Part shown: in pieces, positions 43,515-54,879 of the stretch
How the letters are laid out: every line of letters starts with the position of its first letter
Numbering within the stretch: the first letter of the stretch is position 1
Assembly (NCBI GenBank): GCA_025765615.1
Contig: JAIVFJ010000142.1
Coordinates: 62,001-126,000, forward strand
Direction: 5' to 3'
Source: Zopfochytrium polystomum
Lineage: Eukaryota > Chytridiomycota > Chytridiomycetes > Chytridiales > Chytridiaceae
Length of the DNA: 64,000 nt
The notes under the pieces: model-generated
Told to the model about the DNA's origin: nothing
Seen by the model: the letters and a program-made list of their open reading frames with translations, nothing else
Databases searched by the model: none
Position numbers and translations under genes: made by a program

Positions 43515-45466
43515 GCACGACTTGGGTGACCGGATACACGGAACGTCAGGGGGACCGTCGTCCTCGTCGCATTTCGGCCAAAGAGCGCGACGACGGAGCG
43601 AGGATCCCACGCGCGCTTCCCGACCTGGAGCGGATCCGACCCGTGCACAGCCAGTACCACCAACAGCAGCAGCAGTACGGCGCCAGCCCCGTCGCGATCG
43701 CGCCCATCTCGCAACAATCGTTCTTCAATCGTCCGCCCTCCCACACCGCCCAGTCCCCGCGCAGCCCGTACCACACCACCACCTTCCCGCACCAATCCCG
43801 CCCCGGCCACCTCCAAGGCCCGCAGCTGGTGCCCCCCTCGCAGATGCACCAAGCACCGCCGCGCTCATGTTCCAGAACGACATTCCTTCGCCTCCCTCGC
43901 GTCCACGGATACAGGTTCGGGGGGCCAGAGCAGTCTGACGGCCGGCATGGCGGCGGCGGTGAATCGACACCAGCAGAGCTTGCAGCAGTCGGCCCGGGAT
44001 CCGCTGCTGTCGGTCGCGTCCGGGGTTGGACCGCTGGCGTACAGAATGCTCTTGGACCTGGCAAAGTTCCAGCAGCAGCTGCAGCCGCTCCAGGTTTCGG
44101 TTCAGCAGCAGCCGCATACGCAGCAGCCCGTCGCACGTCGGCTGTTTGAACGACGGAGCCGACACGCGTCGTCGTCGCCTCCGATGCAGCTCCAGGCCTC
44201 GGCGGCGGCGACTGTGGCTAAGCTCACAGCGCGGGGGCGTTTCTCGATGCCGCTTGTTGTTCCTTCGTCTTCCTCGTCGTCGTTGGCATTTGGTCAGACG
44301 ACGCCGGCAGCCGCAGCTGCGGGGAGCAGCAGCGCGGGTCTCGCGAGCGCCGGCGCGCCGCCCAACTTTTACGGAGGGGCAGTCCACTGGCTGCGGTGCC
44401 ACGTCAGCGGCGGCGGCGTTTGCGCCCGTGTCGTTCTTGTCGGGGGGGGAAGGGTGGGTCGAGGCGGGCGGAGGCGGGCATGAAGGTGGTGGTGGTGGGA
44501 ACCTTGTTTCGGGCTCGCCTCACGTACGCAGCAGACCCTTGACGGGACGGCCGCCGCACCGTCAACCCTTCCCGTCGCCGCCACCGCCGCCGACCTCCTC
44601 CGATCCTCGATCGCCCGCCCATTTTGAGGCCATGATTAAGATGATGTCCGATCGATTTGACGCGGAGTTGCAGCGGGTAGCGGAGGAGAAGAAAATGGAA
44701 AAAGCGCTGTTGGGCCGGGTGCTGGAGCAGGCTGGGAGGGAACGTCAGAAGGAGCGTGAGGAACGTGAGAAGGAGCGTGAGGATCGTCAGCAGCTCATCA
44801 GTCAACTATTCGAGGCTAAAAATGAGCTGTCGGTAAGTGTACTGTTTGATCTATAATTGTACCACATACTGATCGAGGGCGGCAACCTTCGTGGTAGTCA
44901 AAGAATCGCCTTCTAGAGATCGAAGTAGAGAAGATCCTCAAACTGCGAAATAAGTTCGACATCCGCGGCGCAGCTGGTGTGCATCAATCTCATTTTCCTT
45001 TCTGCCTGTCAAACAGCTTACAGTTGCAACTACAAAAATCTTGCAAAAATATTAGAGCTTGCGGCAGAACGCGCAGCCAGCATTGGGGCGGTTGTTGGAA
45101 ATAGTACAAGCAGCGGGTTGTCTGACATGGCGGACCTTCCCGAGTGGAAAGTCAACGCCAATTATTATGCAGACGGCAAAGACACTTTGGAGCAGTTGTC
45201 AAAATTTCAGCGGCATTTACACCATTCCCTCTCGAACGTCCGCCACGGCGTGGGAGGTGAGGTTGACCTGGACAGTATGGAAAGCGTAGGAGATCAAGTG
45301 GCGTTGGCTGCAGCCCTCACTGCTGCTGGGATTGCGTTCCACTCATCCCACTTGAAGCCTCGCCCGTCAAACCCAGCGATGTTCAAGCCAAAATCAACTC
45401 CTATAGCACAAACACCTACTAGCTCAGCCCCCAAAGACGAAGAAGAAGAAGGGCAAGAAGTAAGAA
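43515..45466 (+). repeat. Palindrome, left arm
   Basis: Inverted partner of 45483-47435. By eye, identity is high near the centre and roughly 90% elsewhere. The left arm has about 330 bp (44645-44960) not found in the right arm. The spacer is about 16 bp. Confidence 0.85.
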
Positions 45467-45516
45467 CGGAAGCACCTTGCTCTTCTTCTTCTTCGTCTTT
45501 GGGGGCTGTGAGCTAG
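43540..45516 (+). pseudogene. Unknown repeat-borne gene, left copy
   Basis: Frames are Gln/Pro/Ser-rich at first (HSQYHQQQQQYGAS block), then a charged coiled-coil (44640-44850, repeated EREEREKERE), then a compact domain at 45040-45400 (SGLSDMADLPEWKVNANYYA; DLDSMESVGDQVALAAAL). Frameshifts separate the parts. The final codons read through the palindrome centre into the other arm. The family is not recognised; a transposon-encoded nucleic-acid-binding protein is a guess. Confidence 0.5.
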
Positions 45517-47435
45517 TAGGTGTTTGTGCTATAGGAGTCGATTTTGGCTTGAACATCGCTGGGTTTGATGGGCGAGGCTTCAAGTGGGATGAGTGGAACG
45601 CAATCCCAGCAGCAGTGAGGGCTGCAGCCAACGCCACTTGATCTCCTACGCTTTCCATACTGTCCAGGTCAACCTCACCTCCCACGCCGTGGTGGAGCTT
45701 CGAGAGGGAATGGTATAAATGCCGCTGGCATTTTGACACCTGCTCCAAAGTGGCTTTGCCGTCTGCATAATAAGTGGCGTTGACTTTCCACTCAGGTAGG
45801 TCTGCCATGTCAGACAACCCGCTGCTTGTACTAGTTCCAACAACCGCCCCAATGCTGGCCAGGCGTTCCGCTGCAAGCTCTAATATTTTTTTGCAAGATT
45901 TTTGTAGTTGCAACTGTAAGCTGTTTGACGGGCGGAAAGGAAAATAAGATTGATGCACACCAGCTGCGCCGCGGACATCATCTTCATCATCGCCTCAAAA
46001 TGGGCGGCTGATGGAGGATCAGAGGCCGTGGGCGGCGGCGGTGGCGGTGGCGACGGCGGCGGGGGTGGCGGGCGGCGGGGGCGGCGACGGGAAGGGTTGA
46101 CGGTGTGGCGGCTGCCCCGACAAGGGTCTGCCCGAAACAAGGTGCGTGCGATGGTGGTGGTGATGGGGGTAGAGCAGATGGAACGCTCGTCGCAGACGAG
46201 GAAGGACGGGTGCGACTGCGGAGGCGGCAGCGGTCACTGCTCTTGATGCCATCGCGCTTCCAGCTGTCTGGACGATGTTGACAAGGAAGGTTTTACTGGT
46301 CGCCTTCAAAATAAAAAAAAAAACAGAAGGTCATCCTTCCACGTCACCCTTCGCCGACGCCGGCGTCCCACCACTACCACCTTCATCCCCGCCGCCGCCC
46401 GCCTCGACCCCCGTCCCAGCCCTCCCCCCACCATTCCCCCTCGACAAGAACGGCACGGGCGCAAACGCCGCCGCCAGCGGACTACCCCCCGGCATCACCC
46501 CTCCCTAAAAGTACGGCGGCGCGCCGGCGCTCGCGAGACCCGTGCTGCTGCTCCCCGCAGCTGCGGCTGCCGGCGTCGTCTGACCAAATCCCAACGCCGA
46601 CGAGGAAGACGAAGGAATAACAAGCGGCATCGAGAACTCCCCCCCCCCCGCGCTGTGAGCATAGCCACAGTCGCCGCCGCCGAGGCCGGCAGCTGCGTCG
46701 GAGGCGACGACGACGCGTGTCGGCTCCGTCGGTCAAACAGCCGACGTGCGAGGAGCTGCGTATACAGCTGCTGCTGAACCGAAACCTGCAGCGCCTGCAG
46801 CTGCTGCTGGAACTTTGCCTGGCCCAAGGGCATTCTGTACGCCAGCGGTCCAACCCGACGCGATCGACAGCAGCGGATCCCCGGCGCCACCAAAGGCCCG
46901 CTGGTGGTACTGGCTCCCGACCGTCGCGTCCTGGTTCAACGCGCTTACGCTGCCCCTCCGCGCCAAATGCGCGTGCTGCAAGCTCTGCTTGTGTCCATTC
47001 ACCGCCGCCGCAATGCCGGCCGTCAGACTGCTCTGGCCCCCTGTATCCGTGGACGCGAGGGAGGCGAAGGAATGCCGTATCTGGAATATGAGCTGCGGGC
47101 GGTGCTTGGTGCGTCTGGGAGGGGGACACCAGCTGCGGGCCGGGGCGGGATTGGTGCGGGAAGGTGGTGGTGTGGTACGGGTTGCGCGGGGACTGGGCGG
47201 CGTGGGAGGGCGGACGATTGTAGACCGATTGTTGCGAGATGGGCGCGATCGTGACGTGGCTGGCTCCGTACTGCCACTGCTGTTGGTGGTACTGGCTGTG
47301 CACGGGTCGGATCCGCTCCAGGTCGGGAAGCGCGCGTGGGATCCTCGCTCCGTTGTCGCTCTCCTTGGCCCGAAATGCGTCGAGGACGACGGTCCCCCGG
47401 ACGTTCCGTGTATCTGGCTGCCCAAGTCGTGCGTC
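45483..47435 (-). repeat. Palindrome, right arm
   Basis: Reverse complement of the left arm. It ends close to a point (ACGACTTGGG) where the gene continues upstream only on this side, so the right arm is the parent-like copy. Confidence 0.85.
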
Positions 47436-48486
47436 ACGATCCGCGCGGGCGGACGCGGGCCGAGGGACGACACGAGCGGCTCAGGCGGGTCATGCGCCCA
47501 CTCGTCCATCAAGCGCATATGGTCCACCTGCGAATCCGAGTCCCATCGACCGCGGACGCCCAAGTTGCTCGGGATCGAGAACTTCCGCGACAGCTGCGGC
47601 GAGCCGGAGAGCGAGTGACGGCTGGACCCGTCGACAGACGCGGCGTCTGCAATCAGGCCGGTCAAGTCGTAGCCCATGGTGCGGAAGGGTGCGTATCCGT
47701 TCTGCCGATCGTGGAACGAAGCGTCCATGCTACCTCTCGAGGCAACGCGAGCGATTCCTGGTCGGTCGCCGAGCGTCCGTTAATCTGCTCCCAATCTGCG
47801 GGGAACAGCCCGTCGCTGGACAGCCGAGGGGCGAGCGCCCGTCGGTCGGTCTTGGAACCGCGCCAAGGATGCCCCTCGATAAATAAGTGATCGCCGACCG
47901 TTCCCCCCGCTTCCCGGTGACCCGACAACAAGTCCGGCGCGATCCCGTACATCGCCGGATCGATCGAGTGCGCCGCCCCGAACTCGCCCTGCGCCAAGTC
48001 GCCCCCAGCCCGCGGGGCAGCGCTTGCCGCACGTCGTTTTCAAACACTTGCGAGGGCGCCTTCCGAAGACCCAGGAACCCGGCTTGGCTGTCGGTCGGCG
48101 TGTTGGGAGCGCGTGGCGTTTTTGGCTCGCCGGGCTGCAAAGGAGTGTGCAACAGCGAAAACCTTTCTTGGAAGCTGCTCCCGGTGCTGTCCGTTGCTGT
48201 GGACTCCATGCTGTAGTTCGCCTCTGGCAAGTGGTCCCGACGGCCGAAGGTGTTGTCAAGCCGAATCCGCGGGGTCGGGTGGGATCCAAAGGCGCCTCCG
48301 GTCCGCCGCGACGTCAGCGGCGAGTTGCGCCACGACGCGCTGATCCTCCCCACGGAACAGAGAATTGGACGACGGCCGCCTCGCTGTTACTCTAACCTGG
48401 CTATGCATCGACGGCTGTCCGTCCCCTCCATCAGCGCGTGCTTCCGACCCGCAGAAGCCGGCACCAGAACGTCGAGGAGTATTCAA
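45490..48486 (-). pseudogene. Unknown repeat-borne gene, longer right copy
   Basis: Reading from 48486 downward, coding-like segments follow in three frames: a Ser/Pro-rich start, DPAMYGIAPDLLSGHREAGG (near 47935), MDASFHDRQNGYAPFRTMGY (47728), the Gln/Pro-rich part shared with the left arm, and the C-terminal compact domain with a basic KTKKKK tail (near 45480). Repeated frameshifts, not splice sites, separate them. About 1 kb of 5' sequence is missing from the left copy. Function unknown. Confidence 0.45.
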
Positions 48487-49078
48487 ACCGCCGACACGAT
48501 AGCGGTACGCGAGAGCGTTACCACTAGACTCAGTGACACGATACTGAGACAGGGCACTTTATTCTTAAAATCGTACCGATTTGAAACCTTAGATGAAATG
48601 TTCAAGAACCTCATTTATGTGTTTGCTCAATTCAGGCTTAAAATTGTTGGTTTTAAATGATAAGATGGAAACCATTCCCAACCACGGACGACGACACAAT
48701 GGACGCGGCTGCAGCGCCGTCGTCGAGACGGGCGCTCGCCAATTCGATAAGCAGAGGATTTCTGTTATGGGCTGTATCGTTTATCGCTGCGGAGCGTGTC
48801 GCGATTTTTTATCGCGATTTGAAACCTTTATTTAATCTCTTTCTTCCAGATGAGACCTTACGGTAAGGCTGGCCATTGGCGCCCTTAAAATATTGGTTTT
48901 CCTCATGCTTGTCCTGCAAATTTTACAAAATTTTTAATTGAAAAAATCAGCGAAAAATGGAATAAACATTGCAATTGGATACCGATATCGAAATTCGGGT
49001 TTTTCAATTACAACATTTTAAAATTTGCCGCGCATACACAAGGTACCCTTCCATTTTTATCGCGCCGTTGGCGATTTT
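48487..49078. other. AT-richer spacer
   Basis: No gene or recognisable repeat seen between the unknown repeat gene and the right inverted repeat arm. Confidence 0.5.
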
Positions 49079-49584
49079 TATCAAATTTTTTGGCCAGCTT
49101 GTCGAAGGAAAACCGAAATTTTTGATTTTGACGGATACCAGCCTTACCTTAAGGTTCCAGACTACACCAAGAGGCAACCGAAACCAGACCACACTTCGGA
49201 ACATTTACATAAATTCTGAAACCTGAAAAAAAAGAAACCACGCCTGCAGCTCTGAAGCAAGGAAACACTCACAATGAGCTCACGGAAGTGGACAGTACAA
49301 CCGCATTTTCAAAGCCTCCTTTTTATTTCGGTTTAGGCCTTGTCTTTTGACAAATACTGGAACAAGGGTAGCTTTTGCAGACGTCGGCCGCAAATTTGCT
49401 GAAAAAAGCGGAACGACGCCTTGATCTGAGATCTAATCACAGGCTGGGATGACATTTTTATTGTGTCACCCATTCAGTACCAGAGTCAAATTACAGATGG
49501 TGAGAAGTTCTGCTCTACGGCGGTTTCATTGCCTATTTGAGACTATGAATGAGTACTAAATACTTGGAATGCAATGCGGAAGAG
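49079..49584 (-). repeat. Long inverted repeat, right arm
   Basis: Reverse complement of 39333-39803, ending GCAATGCGGAAGAG. A small indel and scattered mismatches (an AATTCTGAAACC interruption near 49212-49240) separate the arms. Confidence 0.85.
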
Positions 49585-50341
49585 GCTGGAGCATTGCAAA
49601 CCAAGCGATCATTATTAAGTGCAAATTGTCGGCCGTCGGTTGTACCAACTTTGCAACATCCACAGCTGTCCACATTGAGAGAGGAGCATTTTTCTGGTCT
49701 CCCAAGCACGACTCTTTTCACTTCGTCGACTCACTGAACCTGGCTGCTGATTGGAATTTTCAGCTCTCACTGGAGTCTCGAGAAACAATTTTCTTTAAAT
49801 AAAAAGCCAAACATTCAGCATTGGAAGTCAATCAGCCAAATGTGTCCGTTAAACTATGACAAATGCCTCTTCAACCATGTTACAAAGGAAGACTAACTAT
49901 GAATTGCTGAGATGTCCCATTTTCGGTACGGAAAAAAAAATGGATGAGTCGCTGGTGGGTTCATTTTTGCCATGAATTTTGTTATTGGTAGCCAAGAGGT
50001 TGGATTCTCTTCTGAAGACTTATGATGCCAGCAGCCACAACTCGTTGAAGCAAAGATCCAAGGATATGGGTGCATGAGGACAAAAAATCAGCGAAAAGGC
50101 CTACAGATGGGATCGCAGTAACGAATGGGTCAAATTCGCGGCTCGTTTCAGTGTGCTGCGGTAAAATGAATGCAACTATCCAAAGGGCAATAAGAGTCTG
50201 ATCATCGCGAAAATTGGCTGGACTTTTGGAATGTACCAACTGCCTGGGCTTTCCTGGAAGCCAAGAAGCTGGCCATGTGGGCTCGCCGCACTGGTCGAGA
50301 AACTCGAGGACGCCCCTTCGACCCGCTGTCAGCAGAAAATG

Positions 50342-51198
50342 CGCCAAGGGTCGTGGGGTGTCGTCGTGATCGTCCCAATTTTTTCGCTTGCAGCAGACGT
50401 GCTGAAGGCACCAAAGCTGCTCTTCCCTCAATTTCTGGATTATTTGGCTGCTTTGGCAGCGACGAAGTCGCCGCCAAAGCAGGTTGAATTTGTGTGAGTG
50501 GATTTGTGTTGGATGTAATAATGGCTGCAACTTGTTCGCTATCTATATTGTCTTTAACGATCCATCCAACGAGAACAAGTACACTGCTGACGATTGCCCC
50601 TCCTCGGCGTACACGGAAACTTACAGGTCTCATGTCAGCGAGCCAGCTGGAAGCTGCAGGTGCGGTCGCTTCGACTGCTGCTGATGGAAAGCTTGGAGTC
50701 CGGGTGGATCCTCAAGGGTGTGGTAATTTGGGAGTCCATCAAGCAATGTCTTCCTCCATTTGAACTTCTACCTGCTCTGTCTCTTTCATCCCCTTTCTCT
50801 CTCTTGTGCTTACCCCCTCACGACCTTTCCGAAGGATGGTTGTTGGGAAAATCCAGCTGCTATTCTAATTTTTGAGGATTCCAAATAATGAATAGCACTT
50901 TGAAATTATCCATCATCAAGCGATCAGGATCGAAAGGTCCCCATTGCCACAGCGCGCTGTGTCCGCCTGACAGGCTGTGGCGTTTTAACCCTCTGCCCGC
51001 ACAACACCTCCCCCACCCCGCTCTCGCGGCCCTTGCGGTCGCCTTCGACTTGCCAATCCCTATCCCTTGAAACCTCACTCACTAAAACTTACACCATCCG
51101 AGACCATCTCATAGCCTTCTAGACATGATCACATGGTTGCCTTGATTTGACCTGATCCATCCCCATTCCATCCCTGCTTGCCAAGAGCACACAATGCC
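50342..51198 (+). repeat. Segmental duplication, copy A'
   Basis: Shortened direct copy of 37533-39332, with the middle of the Cys-rich pseudogene and a 200-bp block missing. It contains the last 54 codons of the Cys-rich family. Confidence 0.85.
50519..50684 (+). pseudogene. C-terminal fragment of the Cys-rich family
   Basis: Encodes only the end of the eight-cysteine domain, to the terminal Cys-Cys and TGA. It appears identical at protein level to the 37760 pseudogene and clearly diverged from the intact gene at 5168. It is joined upstream to unrelated sequence. Confidence 0.85.
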
Positions 51199-52115
51199 TA
51201 GCAGCAGTTTCGCCGCCGCCAGGTCTGGACCCATCACTTTCGCCACGGCTTTGCTGCTGCAATCAATTTCGCTATTTCCGTCGCGATTGCAACCTTTGAC
51301 CGCAATCTCCACCTTCACAATCACCTCCGCCATCAATTTCACTTTGTTGCCATTGCAACCTTCAGTCACGACCTCAACGACACCACCACCATTCTTCGCC
51401 TCAATCGCGGACTCTGGTCACAATCTCATCATCGACAATGTGATTGCAGCGGCTTTGTTGCCGCCTTCAAATTCACCATCACTATCAATCTCGACTGCGG
51501 CGGCTATGCAGCTGTCATTTTTGCGGCCTTCAGCCGCGCTTTGATCAGCGATATTGCGGCAGCTTGGCTGCCACCTTCTCTACAACTATTATAGCCTGGC
51601 AACTTTGCCCCTGTGGGGCAACCGCTCTCACAGCCCTCGACTTGCGCTTCCTATCCCTTGAAACCTCACTCACTACAACTTACTCACTTACCTGGCTTTT
51701 GCCCCTCTGACTATAAAACTTGATGCTCCTCCAACCTTCCCATTTGGGAACTCTGACTCAGGCTTTCCCTACTCTGACTACTATCACAACGCATATTTGT
51801 TTACCTTTCCCTTTGAACTTCCATTTGGGCTCTCGCCCTTCTGAATGCAACTCGTGTCCTTGATTTCCCCACTGGCTCTTGCCCCTCTGACTATTACTCT
51901 TTCTTGATCTCTGATCTCTTCAACTCTCTCTTCCAGAGCTTTGCCCCTCAACCTTTCCATTTACAACTACAACCTCTCTTCAACCGCCAATCCTTCCCAT
52001 TCCATCTTCATTGTTACTATCTTTTATATGCAGTGGAGATACCTGACAACCGTGCAAGTCTGAAGTGCATGGGGTGGGTTTGCTGAAGTGATACCTTGAC
52101 TAAGTCAACGACAGT
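51199..52115. other. Low-complexity spacer
   Basis: Contains loosely repeated phrases such as TTTGCCCCTCTGACTAT at 51702 and 51882. No gene seen. Confidence 0.4.
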
Positions 52116-52733
52116 TCACTGCTGATGGCACTTTCTCTTCCTGCCTGGCCTTCTGGCGCTGGAACAATAAAAAAAAAAATAAAAAAAAGCGGCGCGCGGG
52201 AGGCAGCCGCGACCTGAGTTAGAAGTTGTTCCTCCAATGGCAAACGCAGCTTTCGCTGTGAAGGCTGCACGAACAACTTCATTTTGCAAAAAGCTGCTGG
52301 ACAGAGCATTGTTTACATGGGACTTCCCAGTGCCTGCACTGCCATTCAGTATAAAGAGGGACTGATTTTGATCCCTCATTTCAATCAATATGTGATCAAA
52401 AACCTGCCATTGGACAGGATCCAGGCGCTCTGGGCTGACATAAGGAGCCTCTGCACCTTCAGCATCTCCCAGTGCTTGCTTGTTTTTTTCAACAAATTTG
52501 GTGCCCTCCTTAAGTGTCTCCTCTGAATACCCCAAACAGTGGATACTCCAGTCATAGTTTGCTGCCAATGGTAGGTCCAGTCCAAGTCTGTCAGACTGTG
52601 TGTTTTGTTGCACATCTGCCTGTGGAAGCTCATCTGCAGTGTTCATCCACATTTCCCTGACCAAATCCATTCCCTTCATTGCCATAACATTTGCCATAAC
52701 ATTATCTTCCCTGTCGTGCAACTTCATTCTGGT
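52116..52733 (-). pseudogene. Helitron/PIF1-type helicase fragment (minus)
   Basis: Encodes part of the replicase/helicase: an upstream 'NYDWSIHCLGYSEE' stretch, then Walker A 'LNGSAGTGKSH' near 52305 and 'AFTAKAAFAIGGTTS', where similarity ends at an A-rich tract (52170-52187). The frame is open across this part. The same region occurs in plus orientation at 54880-55265. Confidence 0.8.
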
Positions 52734-53603
52734 TGTTAGGCAGAACTGACTGGTTAGCAGCAAGAGGCACAAGACAGACCCAAACCTATTGTGACTGTCA
52801 GTTATTGTTCTCATGATGCCCATGGGAGAGTGAGCCACCGCCAATGCAGACCTGGGTGCTGGCTTGCGCTGTTGACAAATACTCTGAGTATTAAGTGGAA
52901 CAGAAACCTGGTGGTAACAGTTTTCCTCCTCCTCTGCTCAAGCAGATAATATTGGAGAGGTTTTTACCCTGTGCCACCGACTGGGTGACACTGCTGGCTC
53001 CCTGTTGCAGTGAGGATCACAGGCACTCGCCTGCTGCAGAGGCAACAGCGGTGGTGTTGTCGACCATGTGAGGGTGTTGGTGGCTGCGCCCTTTGCGGCC
53101 CCTGACACCTGAGAGTTTGATCTTTGAGTGCCTGCCTTGGTCCTATTGCTGTGAGAGTGAGATGCGAGAGTAAAAGTGCGATGAGATAAAGCCTGTTGGT
53201 CGAGTGATTGTGCCAACACAGCCCAGTGGGGTGTGTGTACAATCCTCAGTGTTTCCATATGTGCGAGTTCCAGACTGGCAACCTTCTGACTCCTACATAG
53301 TCGACTCCTTTCTCTTGTGCCCTCGGGAGTGCCCTTCTGTTTCCCCTCGCATCAGCCTGCAGCCACGCGAGTAATCGGTGCTCCAGCACCAATCCTTCAG
53401 AGGATTGTCCCTCTGAATGTTCATTCTTTGTGTTTGAGACCCCTGTTAGACAGATCAGTAGGGAAACGTCGTGAACTAGGCAAGTAGTAGGGTTGAAACA
53501 CCCCCTAGACAATAGCCCAATAAAGTTAGTTTTCGCCTATTATATGCTTTCCCTCACTCTAGGGCCCAGATCCCAGGGTCAAAGGAGTGAGTATAGTCTC
53601 ACA
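52734..53603 (+). repeat. Copia-type LTR start plus dispersed repeat block
   Basis: 52734-52975 matches the copia LTRs at 17385-17653 and 54565-54871 (TGTTAGGCAGAACTGACTGG). 52976-53602 matches 9675-10502. Helicase-type coding lies on both sides in the minus direction, so the block interrupts a Helitron-like element. Flanking 5-bp sequences (CTGGT, GAGCT) do not match. Confidence 0.7.
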
Positions 53604-54259
53604 GAGCTCTCACTACTTCTTTCATGAAGTGCTCCTTTCTTGGCCTTATGCCTAATGCAACAATCTAAAAAGGTCATGTTGGCATACAAAGCATTCATAT
53701 CTCTTTTCATGTACAGGGGGAGGACAAAAGTTTCCGGGCACTGCTGAGCCACCCGCCACCACCAGCTCGTTGATCTGCACTGCCCCATTGACGACGCTCT
53801 GCAAAAGGGTAGTAAAGCTTCCCTGAGGGATCACAAGGATCTGGCTCTGCATACTTCATCAAATGTGTCCCTGCATCTTTCAATTCCACTTTATGAGCAT
53901 GTGCAAGCTTGGTTGGGTCTGCAAGGCCAATGGGGAATAGCTTCACAAATGCAAGGGAGGCCAGACCTGTCAATTAGAAAGGCTTATAAGAACCAGTCAG
54001 CATTCTCATCACCCAATCCCTGACTTCCATCTTCATTCTCCAGAGCAACAGGCAAGTCTGCAGGAACACCATTCTCTGGAAGACCATCACAAGCACCTTT
54101 GTCAAACTGAACACGATGCTCAATAAAGTCAGGGTGGTTCTCCACCAAAAACCTTGCAACTGTCTGCACTCTAACTCTGCAAACAGTCAAGTCTCTAGAT
54201 TGGCTGTGTTCATCTTGACTCTGCAAGCAACAATAGCTGAAACTGCAGCTGGGAGGCAA
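53604..54259 (-). pseudogene. Helitron-like ORF fragments upstream of helicase (minus)
   Basis: Two minus-strand frames (54259-53984 and 53973-53707) and a following piece near 53620-53700 fit the region preceding the helicase domain of Helitron proteins ('QTVARFLVENHPDFIEHRVQ'; 'LASLAFVKLFPIGLADPT'). Frames are broken. Together with 52116-52733 they form one element split by the 52734-53603 repeat. Confidence 0.55.
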
Positions 54260-54564
54260 GGGACTTGCTTCACAAACTCAATTCTCAGAACCAACTAAAT
54301 CGGTAAGACTGACTAGATTGGTCAGGGGAGCGGCAAGCCACTACAACCCATCAAAAGAAACAACAAAAAATATAAACAACAAGTCAAACCCTGAGTTGGA
54401 GGGGTTGGAGAGACAAAGGGCAGACACAAGGAACGGTTGGTGTGCAAAGGTGCCTGTTGTAAACAGTCTACTCTGAGTGAGTGAGTGGAAGGAGTGAATG
54501 AAGTGGAGATGTGTGTTTGTGGGTGGTCCTTCTCCCCAACTTGGAGAGAAAGAGAAAAAAACTC

Positions 54565-54871
54565 TGTTATGAATTATTGGTACATGATGGTGATATACAC
54601 GCTGTAATAGTTGCTAGGCAAGCACGACCGGCACAGGGTAAAAACCTCTCCAATATTATCTGCTTGAGCAGAGGAGGAGGAAAACTGTTGACACTGGGTT
54701 ACTGTTCCACTTAATACTTGGAGTATTTGTCATCAGCACAAGCCATCGCCCAGGTCTGCATTGGCGGTGGCTTGCTCTCCCATGGGCATTGTGAGAACGA
54801 TACCTGACAGTCACAATAGGTAAAGGTCCGTCTTGTGCCTCTTGCTGCTAACCAGTCAGTTCCGCCTAACA
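54565..54871 (-). repeat. Solo copia LTR (minus)
   Basis: 307 bp with inverted ends TGTTA and TAACA. On the minus strand it begins TGTTAGGCGGAACTGACTGG. No target duplication found (flanks AACTC, AAAAC). Confidence 0.75.
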
Positions 54872-54879
54872 AAAACAAT

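Noticed and set aside
39333..49584. Interpretation as a simple hAT element with 8-bp target duplication
   Set aside because: Flanks ACAATGCC and GCTGGAGC differ, and the arm ends do not look like hAT termini; left as an unexplained inverted repeat.
52734..53603. Clean LTR insertion with target duplication
   Set aside because: Flanking 5-mers CTGGT and GAGCT do not match, so insertion followed by rearrangement cannot be excluded.
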